From assembly GCA_040403095.1 (NCBI GenBank), contig JBBALI010000018.1, positions 1-64,000 of the forward strand: a DNA stretch of 64,000 bases, given 5' to 3'. Every line of letters begins with the position of its first letter. Position 1 is the stretch's first letter. Source of the stretch: JAQVCM01 sp040403095 (GTDB taxonomy: Bacteria > Bacteroidota > Bacteroidia > Flavobacteriales_D > Crocinitomicaceae). A program made the translations under genes and the position numbers. The notes under the pieces were generated by a model. That model was given only the letters and a program-made list of their open reading frames with translations, had not been told where the DNA came from and did not search any database. This document shows positions 9,527 to 18,441 of this stretch, one piece after another.

Positions 9527-11020
9527 CTAAAAGAAACCTAATTTCTTTTTGTTGTAAGAAATCAACATGTTTTTTGTTTGACGATAATGTTCAAGCATCA
9601 TTTTGTGATTTTCTCTTCCGAATCCAGATTTTTTATAACCACCAAACGGCGCGTGCGCTGGATAAGCGTGGTAATTATTCACCCAAACACGTCCTGCTTG
9701 AATTGCACGTGGCACTTGATACAATTCATGCGCATCACGCGTCCAAACGCCAGCTCCTAAACCATACAATGTGTCATTTGCAATTTCAATCGCTTCTTCT
9801 GTCGTTTTGAAAGTTGTCACACAAACAACTGGTCCAAAGATTTCTTCTTGGAAAATACGCATTTTGTTGTGTCCTTTGAAAATCGTTGGTTGAATGTAAT
9901 ATCCGCCAGCCAAATCACCTTCTTGTTTGTACACTTCTCCGCCCAATAAAACTTCAGCACCTTCTTCTTTTCCAATTTTCAAGTAAGACTGAATTTTTTC
10001 ATATTGATCGTTGGAAGCTTGCGCTCCCATCATCGTTGTTCCATCCAACGGATCACCCATGATGATTGCTTTTGTGCGTTCAATTACTCGCTCCATGAAT
10101 TTATCATAAATTGATTCGTGTACCAAAATTCTTGATGGACAAGTACAAACCTCGCCTTGATTCAATGCAAACAAAACAGCACCTTCAATGGCTTTGTCGA
10201 AGAAATCATCATCCGCATCCGCAATTGATGGGAAGAAGATATTTGGTGATTTTCCACCTAATTCCATGGTTGCAGGAATAATGTTTTCAGATGCATATTG
10301 CAAAATCAATCTTCCTGTAGTTGTTTCTCCTGTGAAAGAAATCTTTGAAATTCTTGGAGATTGCGCTAAAGGTTTTCCTGTTTCCAAACCGAAACCTGAA
10401 ACTACATTCAATACACCTGCAGGAAGCAAATCTCCAATCAATTCCATCAAAACCATGATTGAAGTTGGCGTTTGTTCAGCTGGCTTAACGACTACACAGC
10501 AACCTGCTGCTAAAGCTGGAGCCATTTTCCAAGTTGCCATCAAAAGCGGAAAATTCCAAGGAATAATTTGTCCAACAACACCCAATGGTTCGTGCAAAAC
10601 AATGCTTGTTGTGAATTCGTCATGCTCAGAAATTGTTCCTTCTTCAGCGCGAATCACACCCGCAAAATAACGGAAATGGTCAATACACAATGGTAAGTCA
10701 GCTGCTCTTGTTTCACGAATTGCTTTTCCATTGTCGATGGTTTCAACAGTTGCCAAATATTCCAAATTGACTTCCATCGCATCTGCAATTTTCAACAAAA
10801 TGTTACTTCTTTCAGTAACCGATGTTTTGCTCCAAGTTTTAAATGCTTCGTGTGCAGCATCTAACGCCAATTCAATATCTTCTTTTCCAGAGCGTGCTGC
10901 TTTGGTAAATACTTTTCCGTCGATTGGTGAAATATTGTCGAAATATTCTCCATTTACTGGGGCAACAAATTTTCCGCCGATAAAATTGTCATAGTGACTT
11001 TTAAATTCTGGTCGTTTCAT
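9527..11020 (-). CDS. NAD(P)-dependent aldehyde dehydrogenase (AldB/acetaldehyde type)
   Basis: Oxidises an aldehyde to the acid with NAD(P)+ in the cytoplasm; 497 residues, usual for the ALDH superfamily. Seen: the coenzyme-site GQIIPWNFPLLMATWK near residue 155, the general-base segment MELGGKSPNIFF (Glu near 254), and the catalytic segment NQGEVCTCPSR with the nucleophilic Cys near 292. The C-terminal FGGYKKSGFGRENHKM is typical of the AldB/ExaC-like acetaldehyde or chloroacetaldehyde group. It is divergent from an AraC-type regulator, and a DUF779 gene follows that regulator. ALDH, AraC and DUF779 genes often go together, which points to acetaldehyde or another short aldehyde as the substrate (inference). 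Confidence 0.93.
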   Translation of the reverse strand: MKRPEFKSHYDNFIGGKFVAPVNGEYFDNISPIDGKVFTKAARSGKEDIELALDAAHEAFKTWSKTSVTERSNILLKIADAMEVNLEYLATVETIDNGKAIRETRAADLPLCIDHFRYFAGVIRAEEGTISEHDEFTTSIVLHEPLGVVGQIIPWNFPLLMATWKMAPALAAGCCVVVKPAEQTPTSIMVLMELIGDLLPAGVLNVVSGFGLETGKPLAQSPRISKISFTGETTTGRLILQYASENIIPATMELGGKSPNIFFPSIADADDDFFDKAIEGAVLFALNQGEVCTCPSRILVHESIYDKFMERVIERTKAIIMGDPLDGTTMMGAQASNDQYEKIQSYLKIGKEEGAEVLLGGEVYKQEGDLAGGYYIQPTIFKGHNKMRIFQEEIFGPVVCVTTFKTTEEAIEIANDTLYGLGAGVWTRDAHELYQVPRAIQAGRVWVNNYHAYPAHAPFGGYKKSGFGRENHKMMLEHYRQTKNMLISYNKKKLGFF

Positions 11021-11183
11021 ATTAATAGCTTTATATAATTTATGGGGCTAAGGTATTTGGATTAAGTTCTTCACGTTAGCACAAATTTGTCATTCAATAG
11101 CACAATCCTCTCAATCTCATTTTCGATTGCTTTTTGGATGAATTTTTATATGTACCTTAACATTCTGAAAATTTGTTTGGACT

Positions 11184-12101
11184 ATGAATTCAATCATCAA
11201 GCCCTTCTTAACAAGCGAGAAATCACTCAAAACTTTGGTGGAAAACCGAACGCTCTATTCTTTAGATAAGTGCGAATTAAACGTTTTTGAAACGAATCAA
11301 GCCGCTTCACAAGTGCCATTGACTTTCGGTGATTTAGTAGTTACCAGCATGGTTCGCGGCAAAAAGATTATGCAACTTGACGATGATCCATCATTCACTT
11401 ATTTGCCCGGCGAAACGGTGATTGTTCCTCCAAATGTAACGATGAAAATCGATTTTCCAGAAGCTTCATTTTATACACCTACACAATGCGTTGCTCTGGC
11501 AATTGACCATGAACACATCGCAAGAACCTTAGAATTTTTAAACTACAAATATCCACGTGAAGGCAAGAATTCTTGGGAATTGAAAATGAATGATTATTTC
11601 TTTTACAACACAGCTGAATTGACTGAAGTAATCAATAAACTGATGTTTGTTTGCATGGACAACAACCAAATGAAAGATGTGATTGCTGATTTGACCTTGC
11701 AAGAATTGTTAGTTCGACTGATTCAACTGCAGCATAGAAATATGTTGGAAGTGGACGCCAAAGAAAATCATGGAAAAAATGCCATCACTTTCACAGTGAA
11801 CTATATCAAGGAAAATGTTTTGTGTAAAATCACCATTGAAGAATTGTGCAAATTGGCTTGCATGAGTAAGGCGACTTTTTACAGGGTTTTCAAACGAGAA
11901 TTAGGAATGAGTCCGAATGAATTTTTGATTTTAGAACGCATTAAAATTGCCAAAAAATTCATCCGGGAAACGTCGGTCAGCATCAATCAAATTGCCTACG
12001 AAGTTGGTTTTGAAGATGTGAATTATTTTTGCCGCACTTTCAGAAAATTAGAGCAAATTTCTCCAACTCAATACAGATTATTGCACAATGGAATCTCTTA
12101 A
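11184..12101 (+). CDS. AraC-family transcriptional regulator
   Basis: Transcription factor of 305 residues. The C-terminal ~100 residues carry the two AraC helix-turn-helix motifs: ITIEELCKLACMSKATFYRVFKR and SINQIAYEVGFEDVNYFCRTF, followed by the family ending LEQISPTQYR. The N-terminal ~180 residues form a cupin-like sensing domain (PGETVIVPPNVTMKIDFPEA). It is divergent from the aldehyde dehydrogenase across a 163-base gap, and 7 bases ahead of the DUF779 gene. By family habit it probably activates both in response to an aldehyde or alcohol (inference). ATG at 11184 fits the start of the conserved N-terminal region. Confidence 0.9.
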   Translation: MNSIIKPFLTSEKSLKTLVENRTLYSLDKCELNVFETNQAASQVPLTFGDLVVTSMVRGKKIMQLDDDPSFTYLPGETVIVPPNVTMKIDFPEASFYTPTQCVALAIDHEHIARTLEFLNYKYPREGKNSWELKMNDYFFYNTAELTEVINKLMFVCMDNNQMKDVIADLTLQELLVRLIQLQHRNMLEVDAKENHGKNAITFTVNYIKENVLCKITIEELCKLACMSKATFYRVFKRELGMSPNEFLILERIKIAKKFIRETSVSINQIAYEVGFEDVNYFCRTFRKLEQISPTQYRLLHNGIS

Positions 12102-12108
12102 TAATTAA

Positions 12109-12486
12109 ATGATGACACCAAGAGTTACAGTTTCAGAAAGCGCCATAAACATTATCAATCAATTGAAATCAAAATATGGCGAATTGATGTTTCACCAAAG
12201 TGGCGGTTGCTGCGATGGTTCACAGCCCATGTGCTTTGAAAAAGGAGATTTCAAATTGGGAAATAGCGATATCTGTTTAGGAGAAATCGAAGGTTGTGAA
12301 TTTTGGATGAGCAAGGATCAATTTGAATATTGGCAACACACGCAACTAAATATCAATATTACAGAAGGTCGAGGTTCTAGTTTTTCTTTAGAAATTCCAA
12401 TGGGATTGCGTTTCTTGACTGAATCACGAATGTTTACTGATGTAGAAACAAATAATCTGAGCCCATTGAGAGTGATTGAAGATTAA
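12109..12486 (+). CDS. DUF779 domain protein
   Basis: A protein of 125 residues, essentially the whole DUF779 family: conserved GGCCDGSQPMCF near residue 32, then GCEFWMSKDQFEYWQHTQL and the glycine-rich end EGRGSSFSLEIPMGLRF. The Cys pair and neighbouring Cys suggest metal or redox chemistry, but the function is not established. Family members are frequently encoded beside acetaldehyde dehydrogenases. It follows the AraC gene by 7 bases and is probably co-transcribed with it. Its stop is 18 bases from the end of topB on the opposite strand. Confidence 0.88.
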   Translation: MMTPRVTVSESAINIINQLKSKYGELMFHQSGGCCDGSQPMCFEKGDFKLGNSDICLGEIEGCEFWMSKDQFEYWQHTQLNINITEGRGSSFSLEIPMGLRFLTESRMFTDVETNNLSPLRVIED

Positions 12487-12504
12487 TCAACCATCAGTTA
12501 CAAT

Positions 12505-14625
12505 TCAATCCTCTAACTCCAAATTAAAACTGCCATTCATCACCAATTTTTTGTCCACTGGTACTGGATTTCCTGGAATCATAAATCCTTTGATTTTAGA
12601 AGTTTTCCCTTTGGAAAGCAACTCAAACACTTGTTTTTCGGTCAATTTCTTACCCAACATTTCAAAAGGGAGTTTGAACCCACAAGCCGCGAAATTGGAA
12701 CATCCGTAGGCGGAATTTCCTTTTTTCAATAAATGTTGTTTGCACTTCGGACAAGTCATTGCTTCAATATTAATCTCTTCCTTCGGTTTGACTTCTCTTG
12801 GTTTACGTACTTTTTCAACTTCTTGCTCCGCTGGTTTTTCTGGCGCGATGGAAATTACACGTTGTGTGTTAAAAATCACTTCATTGGTCAAATCAACCAC
12901 CATTTGAATCAATTCTTTTTTGAAAGTTTCAGCGGCATATTCTCCTTTTTCGATTAGGCGCAATTTGCGTTCCCAATCTCCCGTCAATTCAGGACTTTTG
13001 AGCAATTCATTTTGAATCGTATCGATCAAATCCATTCCGGTTTGAGTCGCGTATAAATTCTTCTTTTTCTTTTCAATATATCTTCTTCGAAACAAAGTTT
13101 CAATGATATTTGCTCGTGTAGATGGTCGACCGATTCCATTGTCTTTCAACAACTCGCGCATTTCTTCATCTTCCACTTGTTTTCCAGCGGTTTCCATGGC
13201 GCGCAATAAAGTCGCTTCGGTAAAAGCTTTCGGAGGCGTAGTTTTTCCTTGGTGAATTTTGGGTTCGTGCGATCCACTTTCTCCTTCTGTGAAATGTGGC
13301 ATTACTTTTTCTTCGTCACCTTCTTTTTTGGCAGAGACATCACCCGCATACACTTCACGCCAACCCGGTTCGATGATTTGTTTTCCTGTAGCTTTAAATT
13401 CTAAAGTTCCCACTTTTCCCAAAACGGTTGTATTGGAAACCTTACATTCAGGATAAAATGCAGCGATGAAACGTTTGGCGATTAAATCGTAAATATGTTG
13501 TTCTTGTGGCGTAATTCCTGAAGGAACAATTCCTGTTGGTATAATCGCATGGTGATCTGTTACTTTTTTATCGTCGAAAACCGTTTTAGATTTCGGAATT
13601 GGTTTTGCCAATAGAGGAGCGGTCAATTGACTATAATATTTCATTCCGCTCAAAATTCCTTGAATCTTTGGGTGTAAATCTTCTGAAAGATACGTTGTAT
13701 CAACGCGTGGATAAGTGACTAATTTTCCTTCATACAAACGCTGAATCAACTTCAATGTTTCATCTGCAGAATATCCGTATTTTCGATTCGATTCAACTTG
13801 CAAACCAGTCAAATCAAACAATCTTGGATTTCCTTCTTTTCCTTCTTTCTGCTCAAATGAAGTAATTTCAAAAGGATGTTCTTTCAAATAAGCCAATCCT
13901 TTTTCTGCTTTTTCTTGAGAAGTCAATCTGTCAATGGTGGCGGAAAATTCTGTTTCCTTGTACGTCGTTTTCAATTCCCAATAATCATCTGATTTGAAAG
14001 CGTTCATTTCTTTCTGCCGTTGCACTAGCATTGCCAAAGTTGGCGTTTGCACACGACCGATTGACAATGTTGCTTTTCCTTGACCGAACTTTTTGGTGAA
14101 CAAACGTGTGGCATTCATTCCCAACAACCAATCGCCAATTGCACGCGCACTGCCTGCGGCGTATAAATTATTGTATTGATTTCCGTCTCTCAATTTCTGA
14201 AAACCTTCGCGAATCGCTTCCTCTGTCAAGGAAGAAATCCACAATCTTTTGATGGGCGCAGTGCATTTTGCTTTCAACAAAACCCAACGTTGGATCAATT
14301 CTCCTTCTTGTCCAGCATCCCCGCAATTAATGACCTCTTCAGCGCCTTGAACCAATCTTGAAATAACATGAAATTGTTTCTGCACGCCAGAATCTTCCAT
14401 CACTTTTACACCAAAACTCGATGGAATCATGGGCAAATCTTCCAAACGCCAATATTTCCATTTTTCGGTGTAATCATGTGGTTCTTTGAGTGTACAAAGG
14501 TGTCCGAAAGTCCAAGTAACTTGATAGCCGTTTCCTTCCATGTAGCCATCCTTCGCTTGCGTAGCACCGATTACTTTGGCAATATCACGTGCCACACTTG
14601 GCTTTTCTGCTATACAAACTTTCAT
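12505..14625 (-). CDS. topB: DNA topoisomerase III (type IA)
   Basis: Type IA topoisomerase, 706 residues, that decatenates DNA through a 5'-phosphotyrosine intermediate. The N-terminal Toprim domain starts at residue 1 (MKVCIAEKPSVARDIAKVIG), with INCGDAGQEGELIQRWVLLK near residue 110. The active-site segment LVTYPRVDTTYLS puts the catalytic Tyr near residue 305; many relatives have YPRTDS here. The GIGRPSTRANIIETL segment is near residue 500. The C-terminus has one zinc-ribbon-like repeat, CPKCKQHLLKKG...CSNFAACGF. Toprim plus one zinc finger fits TopB rather than TopA, which usually has more fingers. Confidence 0.94.
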   Translation of the reverse strand: MKVCIAEKPSVARDIAKVIGATQAKDGYMEGNGYQVTWTFGHLCTLKEPHDYTEKWKYWRLEDLPMIPSSFGVKVMEDSGVQKQFHVISRLVQGAEEVINCGDAGQEGELIQRWVLLKAKCTAPIKRLWISSLTEEAIREGFQKLRDGNQYNNLYAAGSARAIGDWLLGMNATRLFTKKFGQGKATLSIGRVQTPTLAMLVQRQKEMNAFKSDDYWELKTTYKETEFSATIDRLTSQEKAEKGLAYLKEHPFEITSFEQKEGKEGNPRLFDLTGLQVESNRKYGYSADETLKLIQRLYEGKLVTYPRVDTTYLSEDLHPKIQGILSGMKYYSQLTAPLLAKPIPKSKTVFDDKKVTDHHAIIPTGIVPSGITPQEQHIYDLIAKRFIAAFYPECKVSNTTVLGKVGTLEFKATGKQIIEPGWREVYAGDVSAKKEGDEEKVMPHFTEGESGSHEPKIHQGKTTPPKAFTEATLLRAMETAGKQVEDEEMRELLKDNGIGRPSTRANIIETLFRRRYIEKKKKNLYATQTGMDLIDTIQNELLKSPELTGDWERKLRLIEKGEYAAETFKKELIQMVVDLTNEVIFNTQRVISIAPEKPAEQEVEKVRKPREVKPKEEINIEAMTCPKCKQHLLKKGNSAYGCSNFAACGFKLPFEMLGKKLTEKQVFELLSKGKTSKIKGFMIPGNPVPVDKKLVMNGSFNLELED

Positions 14626-14725
14626 TCGATTTTCACCCGATTTTTGAGAGGGCTAAAGTTAGTCAAAATGCGTTAAAGGGAAAGGAGAAATCATTCGAAA
14701 AGAAGAAAAATATCAACAGTTCAGT

Positions 14726-15232
14726 TTATTTTTTTTCATATCGATTGACAACGAAATCAAAGGGGTTTTTTTCATCTTTTGCCCTATTCATTATTTCCTC
14801 TGAGTTCCAAGAATTTTTATCAAATTCAGGAAAAAATGTATCCGCATCAAATGTATGATTTACAGTGGTGATAAACATTTCATCGACTACATTTTGATCC
14901 AAAGCTTCTTTGTAAATCTGACCGCCGCCAATAATGAAAATTTTGCGTTCAGTTTCATTTTTGAAATGTTCTAAGCAATCTTTGATGTTGTGGAAAACCA
15001 AACAATTCTCTGCTTTGAAATCTTTATTTCTAGTCAAAATAACATTCAAGCGATTAGGAAGTGGTCTGTATTTTTCTGGAACGGAATCATAGTTTTTTCT
15101 ACCCATGATCACCACTTGACCTGCTGTTGTATTTTTGAAAAATTGCATGTCGGCTGGTAAATTCCATAACAAATCATTGTCTTTTCCAATACCTCTTTCT
15201 AAATCTGTTGCTGCGATTAAACTTACTTTCAT
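14726..15232 (-). CDS. folA: Dihydrofolate reductase
   Basis: NADPH-dependent reduction of dihydrofolate to tetrahydrofolate in the cytoplasm. With the start at ATG 15232 the protein has 168 residues and opens MKVSLIAATDLERGIGKDNDLLWNLPADMQFFK, the standard DHFR N-terminus with the LWNLPADM substrate-binding helix. GQVVIMGRKNYDSVP is the cofactor-binding region and FIIGGGQIYKEAL the second glycine-rich loop. A longer frame back to 15262 would run through the promoter box at 15250-15257, so it is rejected. It lies just downstream of the SirB1-type gene, but its own promoter suggests separate transcription. Confidence 0.95.
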   Translation of the reverse strand: MKVSLIAATDLERGIGKDNDLLWNLPADMQFFKNTTAGQVVIMGRKNYDSVPEKYRPLPNRLNVILTRNKDFKAENCLVFHNIKDCLEHFKNETERKIFIIGGGQIYKEALDQNVVDEMFITTVNHTFDADTFFPEFDKNSWNSEEIMNRAKDEKNPFDFVVNRYEKK

Positions 15233-15249
15233 GTGATTGAATTGAAATC

Positions 15250-15257
15250 CAAAAGTA
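15250..15257 (-). promoter_or_regulatory. -7 promoter box of folA
   Basis: TACTTTTG on the minus strand fits TAnnTTTG, 17 bases before the ATG at 15232. Confidence 0.45.
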
Positions 15258-15273
15258 AGCACTTAAATGATGC

Positions 15274-16149
15274 TTAACCAAATAAATTTCTCAAAATCAC
15301 CAATTCATTTACTTTGTCCACATTTCCAACTTGTTGAAAAGCGGAAATGAGATTGGTCAACATGCGTTGAATGATTTTGGTATTCGGACAAGGCTCAAAA
15401 AATCCACGTTCAGCAGGCAATTTGATTTGTTCTAAAAATTGATGAATGTCTTTTTCTTGAAAAATCGTTCCTTTTGAAAATGCATTGATGTAAAACAAAA
15501 CGCCATAAGGATTTGCATTTCCTGTCATCACATTGATTCGGTATTCATCCATGTAGGCCAACACAAAATGATTCGGTAAATTGACTCCGTAAACAGGAAT
15601 TTTCAATGATTGCGCTACAACGCTGTAAATCAAACTCAAACTCAAAGGATTTCCTTTGCGCGTTTCGAGAACTGTATTGATGTAAGAATTTAACGGTGAA
15701 TGAAAAGATTTGGCATTTCCTTGAAAACGATGGTGCTCAAAAAACACTTTGTTGAAAGTCATGATTTTTTCGAATGCCGTTTGACTTGGACTTAGTTCCA
15801 ACCAGGCATCTTTTCTGATTTTTTCGATTTCATTGTGAATAAATGATTCGTCTAATCCGGGATATTGATAACGGGCAATAATAATGGCGCCTTTCAGTAA
15901 ATCTTTTTCTTCGGATGAAATCCAACTTTGAAGCAAAAATTTCAAATCATCGAACTGAATTTCATGAATCAAATTTTCGATTCGGTTTTGAAACAACAAT
16001 CCAAAATCTCTAGATTCCCAAGAATTTTCCAAATATGGAATCGCTTCTGGTCCGTAGGATTTTAATTGGTCGTGCACATGCGCATAAACGTGATCGTCTG
16101 GATCGTCTATGAGCTGTATCAAAGCTTGAACCGATTGTATATTCAACAT
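15274..16149 (-). CDS. SirB1/transglutaminase-like protein
   Basis: A cytoplasmic protein of 291 residues, with the start taken at ATG 16149 (MLNIQSVQALIQL). The central segment SPLNSYINTVLETRKGNPLSLSLIYSVVAQSLKIPVYGVNLPNHFVLAY (in parts) is the SirB1 N-terminal, transglutaminase-like fold. The LETRKGNPLSLSLIY and LPNHF pieces are the family hallmarks. The usual catalytic Cys of transglutaminases appears to be absent, as in many SirB1 proteins. The first ~100 residues look helical. Function is not established. The longer frame to 16185 overlaps the promoter box at 16154-16161 and is not used. Confidence 0.85.
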   Translation of the reverse strand: MLNIQSVQALIQLIDDPDDHVYAHVHDQLKSYGPEAIPYLENSWESRDFGLLFQNRIENLIHEIQFDDLKFLLQSWISSEEKDLLKGAIIIARYQYPGLDESFIHNEIEKIRKDAWLELSPSQTAFEKIMTFNKVFFEHHRFQGNAKSFHSPLNSYINTVLETRKGNPLSLSLIYSVVAQSLKIPVYGVNLPNHFVLAYMDEYRINVMTGNANPYGVLFYINAFSKGTIFQEKDIHQFLEQIKLPAERGFFEPCPNTKIIQRMLTNLISAFQQVGNVDKVNELVILRNLFG

Positions 16150-16153
16150 GTTA

Positions 16154-16161
16154 CAAAGATA
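16154..16161 (-). promoter_or_regulatory. -7 promoter box of the SirB1-type gene
   Basis: TATCTTTG on the minus strand, followed by TAAC and then the ATG at 16149. The 4-base spacing points to a leaderless mRNA and decides the start. Confidence 0.5.
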
Positions 16162-16254
16162 CAACAGAGAATCAGGCACTTTCATTACAATCTTTTGGAC
16201 TTTTTAAGGTCAAATTGTTAATTGATGCAAATTTTCAAAATTAGGACACAAAAA

Positions 16255-16285
16255 AAATCCCAAATTCGAGTTGAATCTGGGATTT
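16255..16285 (-). terminator. Rho-independent terminator of pdhB
   Basis: AAATCCCA at 16255-16262 pairs with TGGGATTT at 16278-16285, with a further ATTC/GAAT inner stem. Read on the minus strand it is followed by a T-run, 20 bases after the pdhB stop. Confidence 0.88.
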
Positions 16286-16305
16286 GAAAATCAAAATTTG
16301 ATTTA

Positions 16306-17286
16306 TTAATTTCTATATAAAGTTGCTTTTACAGCATTGATTAATCTTGCAACATTTGGCAACGCTTCTTCAATTAAAGTTGGTGAAAATGCAAATGGTG
16401 TATCAGTTTGAGTTACACGCATCACTGGCGCATCTAAATGGTCAAAAGCATAACGTTGTAAGTGGTAAGAAATTTCAGATGAAATAGAAGCCAAAGGCCA
16501 AGATTCTTCCAACACAACACAACGATTCGTTTTCTTAACTGATTCAACCACACAAGCGTAATCGATTGGTCGAACAGTTCTTAGATCGATGATCTCGCAA
16601 GAAATCCCTTCTTTTTCCAACAATTCAGCCGCCTCGAAAGCCACTTTCATAATTTTTCCAAAAGAAACAATCGTTACATCTGTACCAGCTCTTTTTATAT
16701 CAGCAACTCCGATTGGAATGATGTATTCTCCTTCTGGAACTTCACCTTTATCTCCGTACATTTTTTCTGATTCCAAGAAAACAACCGGATCATTGTCGCG
16801 AATTGCTGCTTTCAACAAACCTTTAGCATCGTAAGGGTTTGAAGGTGTGATCACTTTCAAACCAGGAACGTGCGCATAAAACGCTTCAAAACTTTGAGAG
16901 TGCGTTGCACCTAATTGACCAGCTGTACCATTTCCACCTCTGAAAACGATTGGACAGTGATATTGACCACCAGACATTTGCAACATTTTTGCAGCACTGT
17001 TGATGATTTGGTCAGCCGCTAAAATCGCAAAATTCCAAGTCATGAATTCTACAATCGGACGCAAACCATTCATTGAAGCTCCAACCGCGATACCAGCAAA
17101 GCCAAGCTCAGCAATCGGTGTATCAATTACTCGTTTTGGACCAAATTCATCCAACATTCCTTGAGAAACTTTGTAAGCACCGTTATATTCCGCAACTTCT
17201 TCACCTAGAAGAAATACACTTTTATCTCTGCGCATTTCCTCGTTCATCGCCTCGCGAAGTGCTTCTCTAAATTGTATTGTTTTCAT
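16306..17286 (-). CDS. pdhB: Pyruvate dehydrogenase E1 component, beta subunit
   Basis: Beta subunit of the alpha2beta2 thiamine-diphosphate E1 enzyme that decarboxylates pyruvate and passes the acetyl group to E2 lipoamide. It has 326 residues, usual for PdhB. Seen: LGEEVAEYNGAYKVSQGM near residue 26, RVIDTPIAELGFAGIAVGA with the Glu of the ThDP-activating site near residue 60, and GGQYHCPIVFRGGNG near residue 105. The C-terminus IEEALPNVARLINAVKATLY is typical. A branched-chain oxo-acid E1 beta is a close relative, but the sequence reads as PdhB. The alpha subunit is not next to it. A copy of the locus operator lies 134 bases upstream. Confidence 0.93.
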   Translation of the reverse strand: MKTIQFREALREAMNEEMRRDKSVFLLGEEVAEYNGAYKVSQGMLDEFGPKRVIDTPIAELGFAGIAVGASMNGLRPIVEFMTWNFAILAADQIINSAAKMLQMSGGQYHCPIVFRGGNGTAGQLGATHSQSFEAFYAHVPGLKVITPSNPYDAKGLLKAAIRDNDPVVFLESEKMYGDKGEVPEGEYIIPIGVADIKRAGTDVTIVSFGKIMKVAFEAAELLEKEGISCEIIDLRTVRPIDYACVVESVKKTNRCVVLEESWPLASISSEISYHLQRYAFDHLDAPVMRVTQTDTPFAFSPTLIEEALPNVARLINAVKATLYRN

Positions 17287-17419
17287 ATGTAGATAATTTC
17301 TTGAATTCTATTTCTACTTAACTCTTATCAAGATAAGGATGCCAAAAATACAAAATTATAAGTTAAATCAATTTCATTTTTTGGCATTAAAATTTTAAAA
17401 AAAGTGGGATTTTTAACTT

Positions 17420-17436
17420 CGTGTCAAAAATACACT
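17420..17436 (-). promoter_or_regulatory. Operator-like 17-bp pseudo-palindrome before pdhB
   Basis: On the minus strand it reads AGTGTATTTTTGACACG, with flanks CTT and AAG. It matches the sites found before susC, the CotH operon, zwf, the regulator/kinase pair and GAPDH 20-46 kb away. It lies between pdhB and etfB, and a TTTTTG inside it could serve as a -33 element for pdhB. Confidence 0.6.
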
Positions 17437-17535
17437 AAGGATAACAAGCAAAGTCAATTCGTTACATCCTAAGCACGCATAATAAAATATTCAAAAAAAG
17501 AGTCTTTTGAACATTAAGAAAACAGTTTTGTTTAG

Positions 17536-17543
17536 TAAATTTG
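17536..17543 (+). promoter_or_regulatory. -7 promoter box of etfB
   Basis: TAAATTTG fits TAnnTTTG, 29 bases before the etfB ATG. No well-spaced -33 TTTG was found. Confidence 0.5.
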
Positions 17544-17572
17544 CAACGATTTAAGATTAAAATTCTGATAAA

Positions 17573-18313
17573 ATGAAGATATTAGTATGTATCAGTAAGT
17601 CACCAGACACGACTTCAAAAATTGCATTCACAGATGGCAACACTAAATTTGATGAAAATGGTGTGCAATACATTGTGAATCCTTATGATGAGTGGTATGC
17701 ATTGGTGCGTGCACTTGAGATTAAAGAAACAAGTGGTGGAAATGTAACCATCATTACCGTTGGAACGGCAGCTGATGACGCAGTGATTCGCAAGGCTTTG
17801 GCCATTGGAGCTGATGATGCAGTAAGAATTGACGCTGAAGCAACAGATGCCTATTTTGCTGCTGCACAAATTGCAGCTTATGCAAAAGCTAACAATTTTG
17901 ATCTTATTTTAACTGGTAAAGAAACAATCAATTACAACGGTTCGCAAGTTGCGGGAATGATTGCAGAAGATTTAGATCTTCCTTTCGTTTCTTTGGCTAC
18001 GAAATTGGATGTAAACGGTTCAACTTTGCGTTTGGAACAAGAAATTGTTGGTGGTTTACAAATCGTTGAAGCTAATTTGCCATTGGTTGTTAGTTGCGCA
18101 AAAGGAATGGCTGAACAAAGAATTCCGAACATGCGTGGAATCATGGCAGCGAGAACAAAACCTTTGCAAATTATTCCTCCAGTAGCTGTTGATGTATTTA
18201 CTGTGTACGAAAATTACACTTTGCCAGATGCGAAAAAAGCGTGCACGATGATTGATCCAAACAACATGGATGAATTGGTTAATTTGTTGCACACAGAAGC
18301 GAAAGTTATTTAA
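17573..18313 (+). CDS. etfB: Electron transfer flavoprotein, beta subunit
   Basis: EtfB binds AMP and, with EtfA/FAD, accepts electrons from acyl-CoA and other dehydrogenases and hands them to the quinone pool. It has 246 residues, usual length. The N-terminus MKILVCISKSPDTTSKIAF and VQYIVNPYDEWYALVRALE are typical, as is DLILTGKETINYNGSQVAGMIAEDL near residue 110. The recognition-loop region near residue 185 reads LPLVVSCAKGMAEQRIPNMRGIM. EtfA follows after 128 bases that hold a hairpin, and the two are surely co-expressed. Confidence 0.95.
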   Translation: MKILVCISKSPDTTSKIAFTDGNTKFDENGVQYIVNPYDEWYALVRALEIKETSGGNVTIITVGTAADDAVIRKALAIGADDAVRIDAEATDAYFAAAQIAAYAKANNFDLILTGKETINYNGSQVAGMIAEDLDLPFVSLATKLDVNGSTLRLEQEIVGGLQIVEANLPLVVSCAKGMAEQRIPNMRGIMAARTKPLQIIPPVAVDVFTVYENYTLPDAKKACTMIDPNNMDELVNLLHTEAKVI

Positions 18314-18344
18314 TTACTAGACTTGAGACAGCAGACAAAAGACG

Positions 18345-18429
18345 TTAGACTTTAGAAATTCTCTTTAGTCTTGACATCCTAAACCGCCGCAGGCAGCTGC
18401 GAAGCAAATCTTAATATCTTAAAGTCTAA
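18345..18429. repeat. Hairpin-forming repeat with GC-rich insert between etfB and etfA
   Basis: TTAGACTTTA at 18345-18354 is inverted at 18420-18429 (TAAAGTCTAA). Between them lies a GC-rich block with ACCGCCGCAGGCAG at 18383-18396. That exact 14-mer recurs at 21877-21890 in the repeat region, also flanked by AATCTA-like words. It seems to be a small dispersed palindromic repeat inserted in the etf operon. Confidence 0.6.
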
Positions 18430-18441
18430 AAAAATAAAAAC

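Noticed and set aside
10188..10670. 160-residue frame antisense to the aldehyde dehydrogenase
   Set aside because: It mirrors codons of a clear, conserved gene, has no family features and no promoter or start signal.
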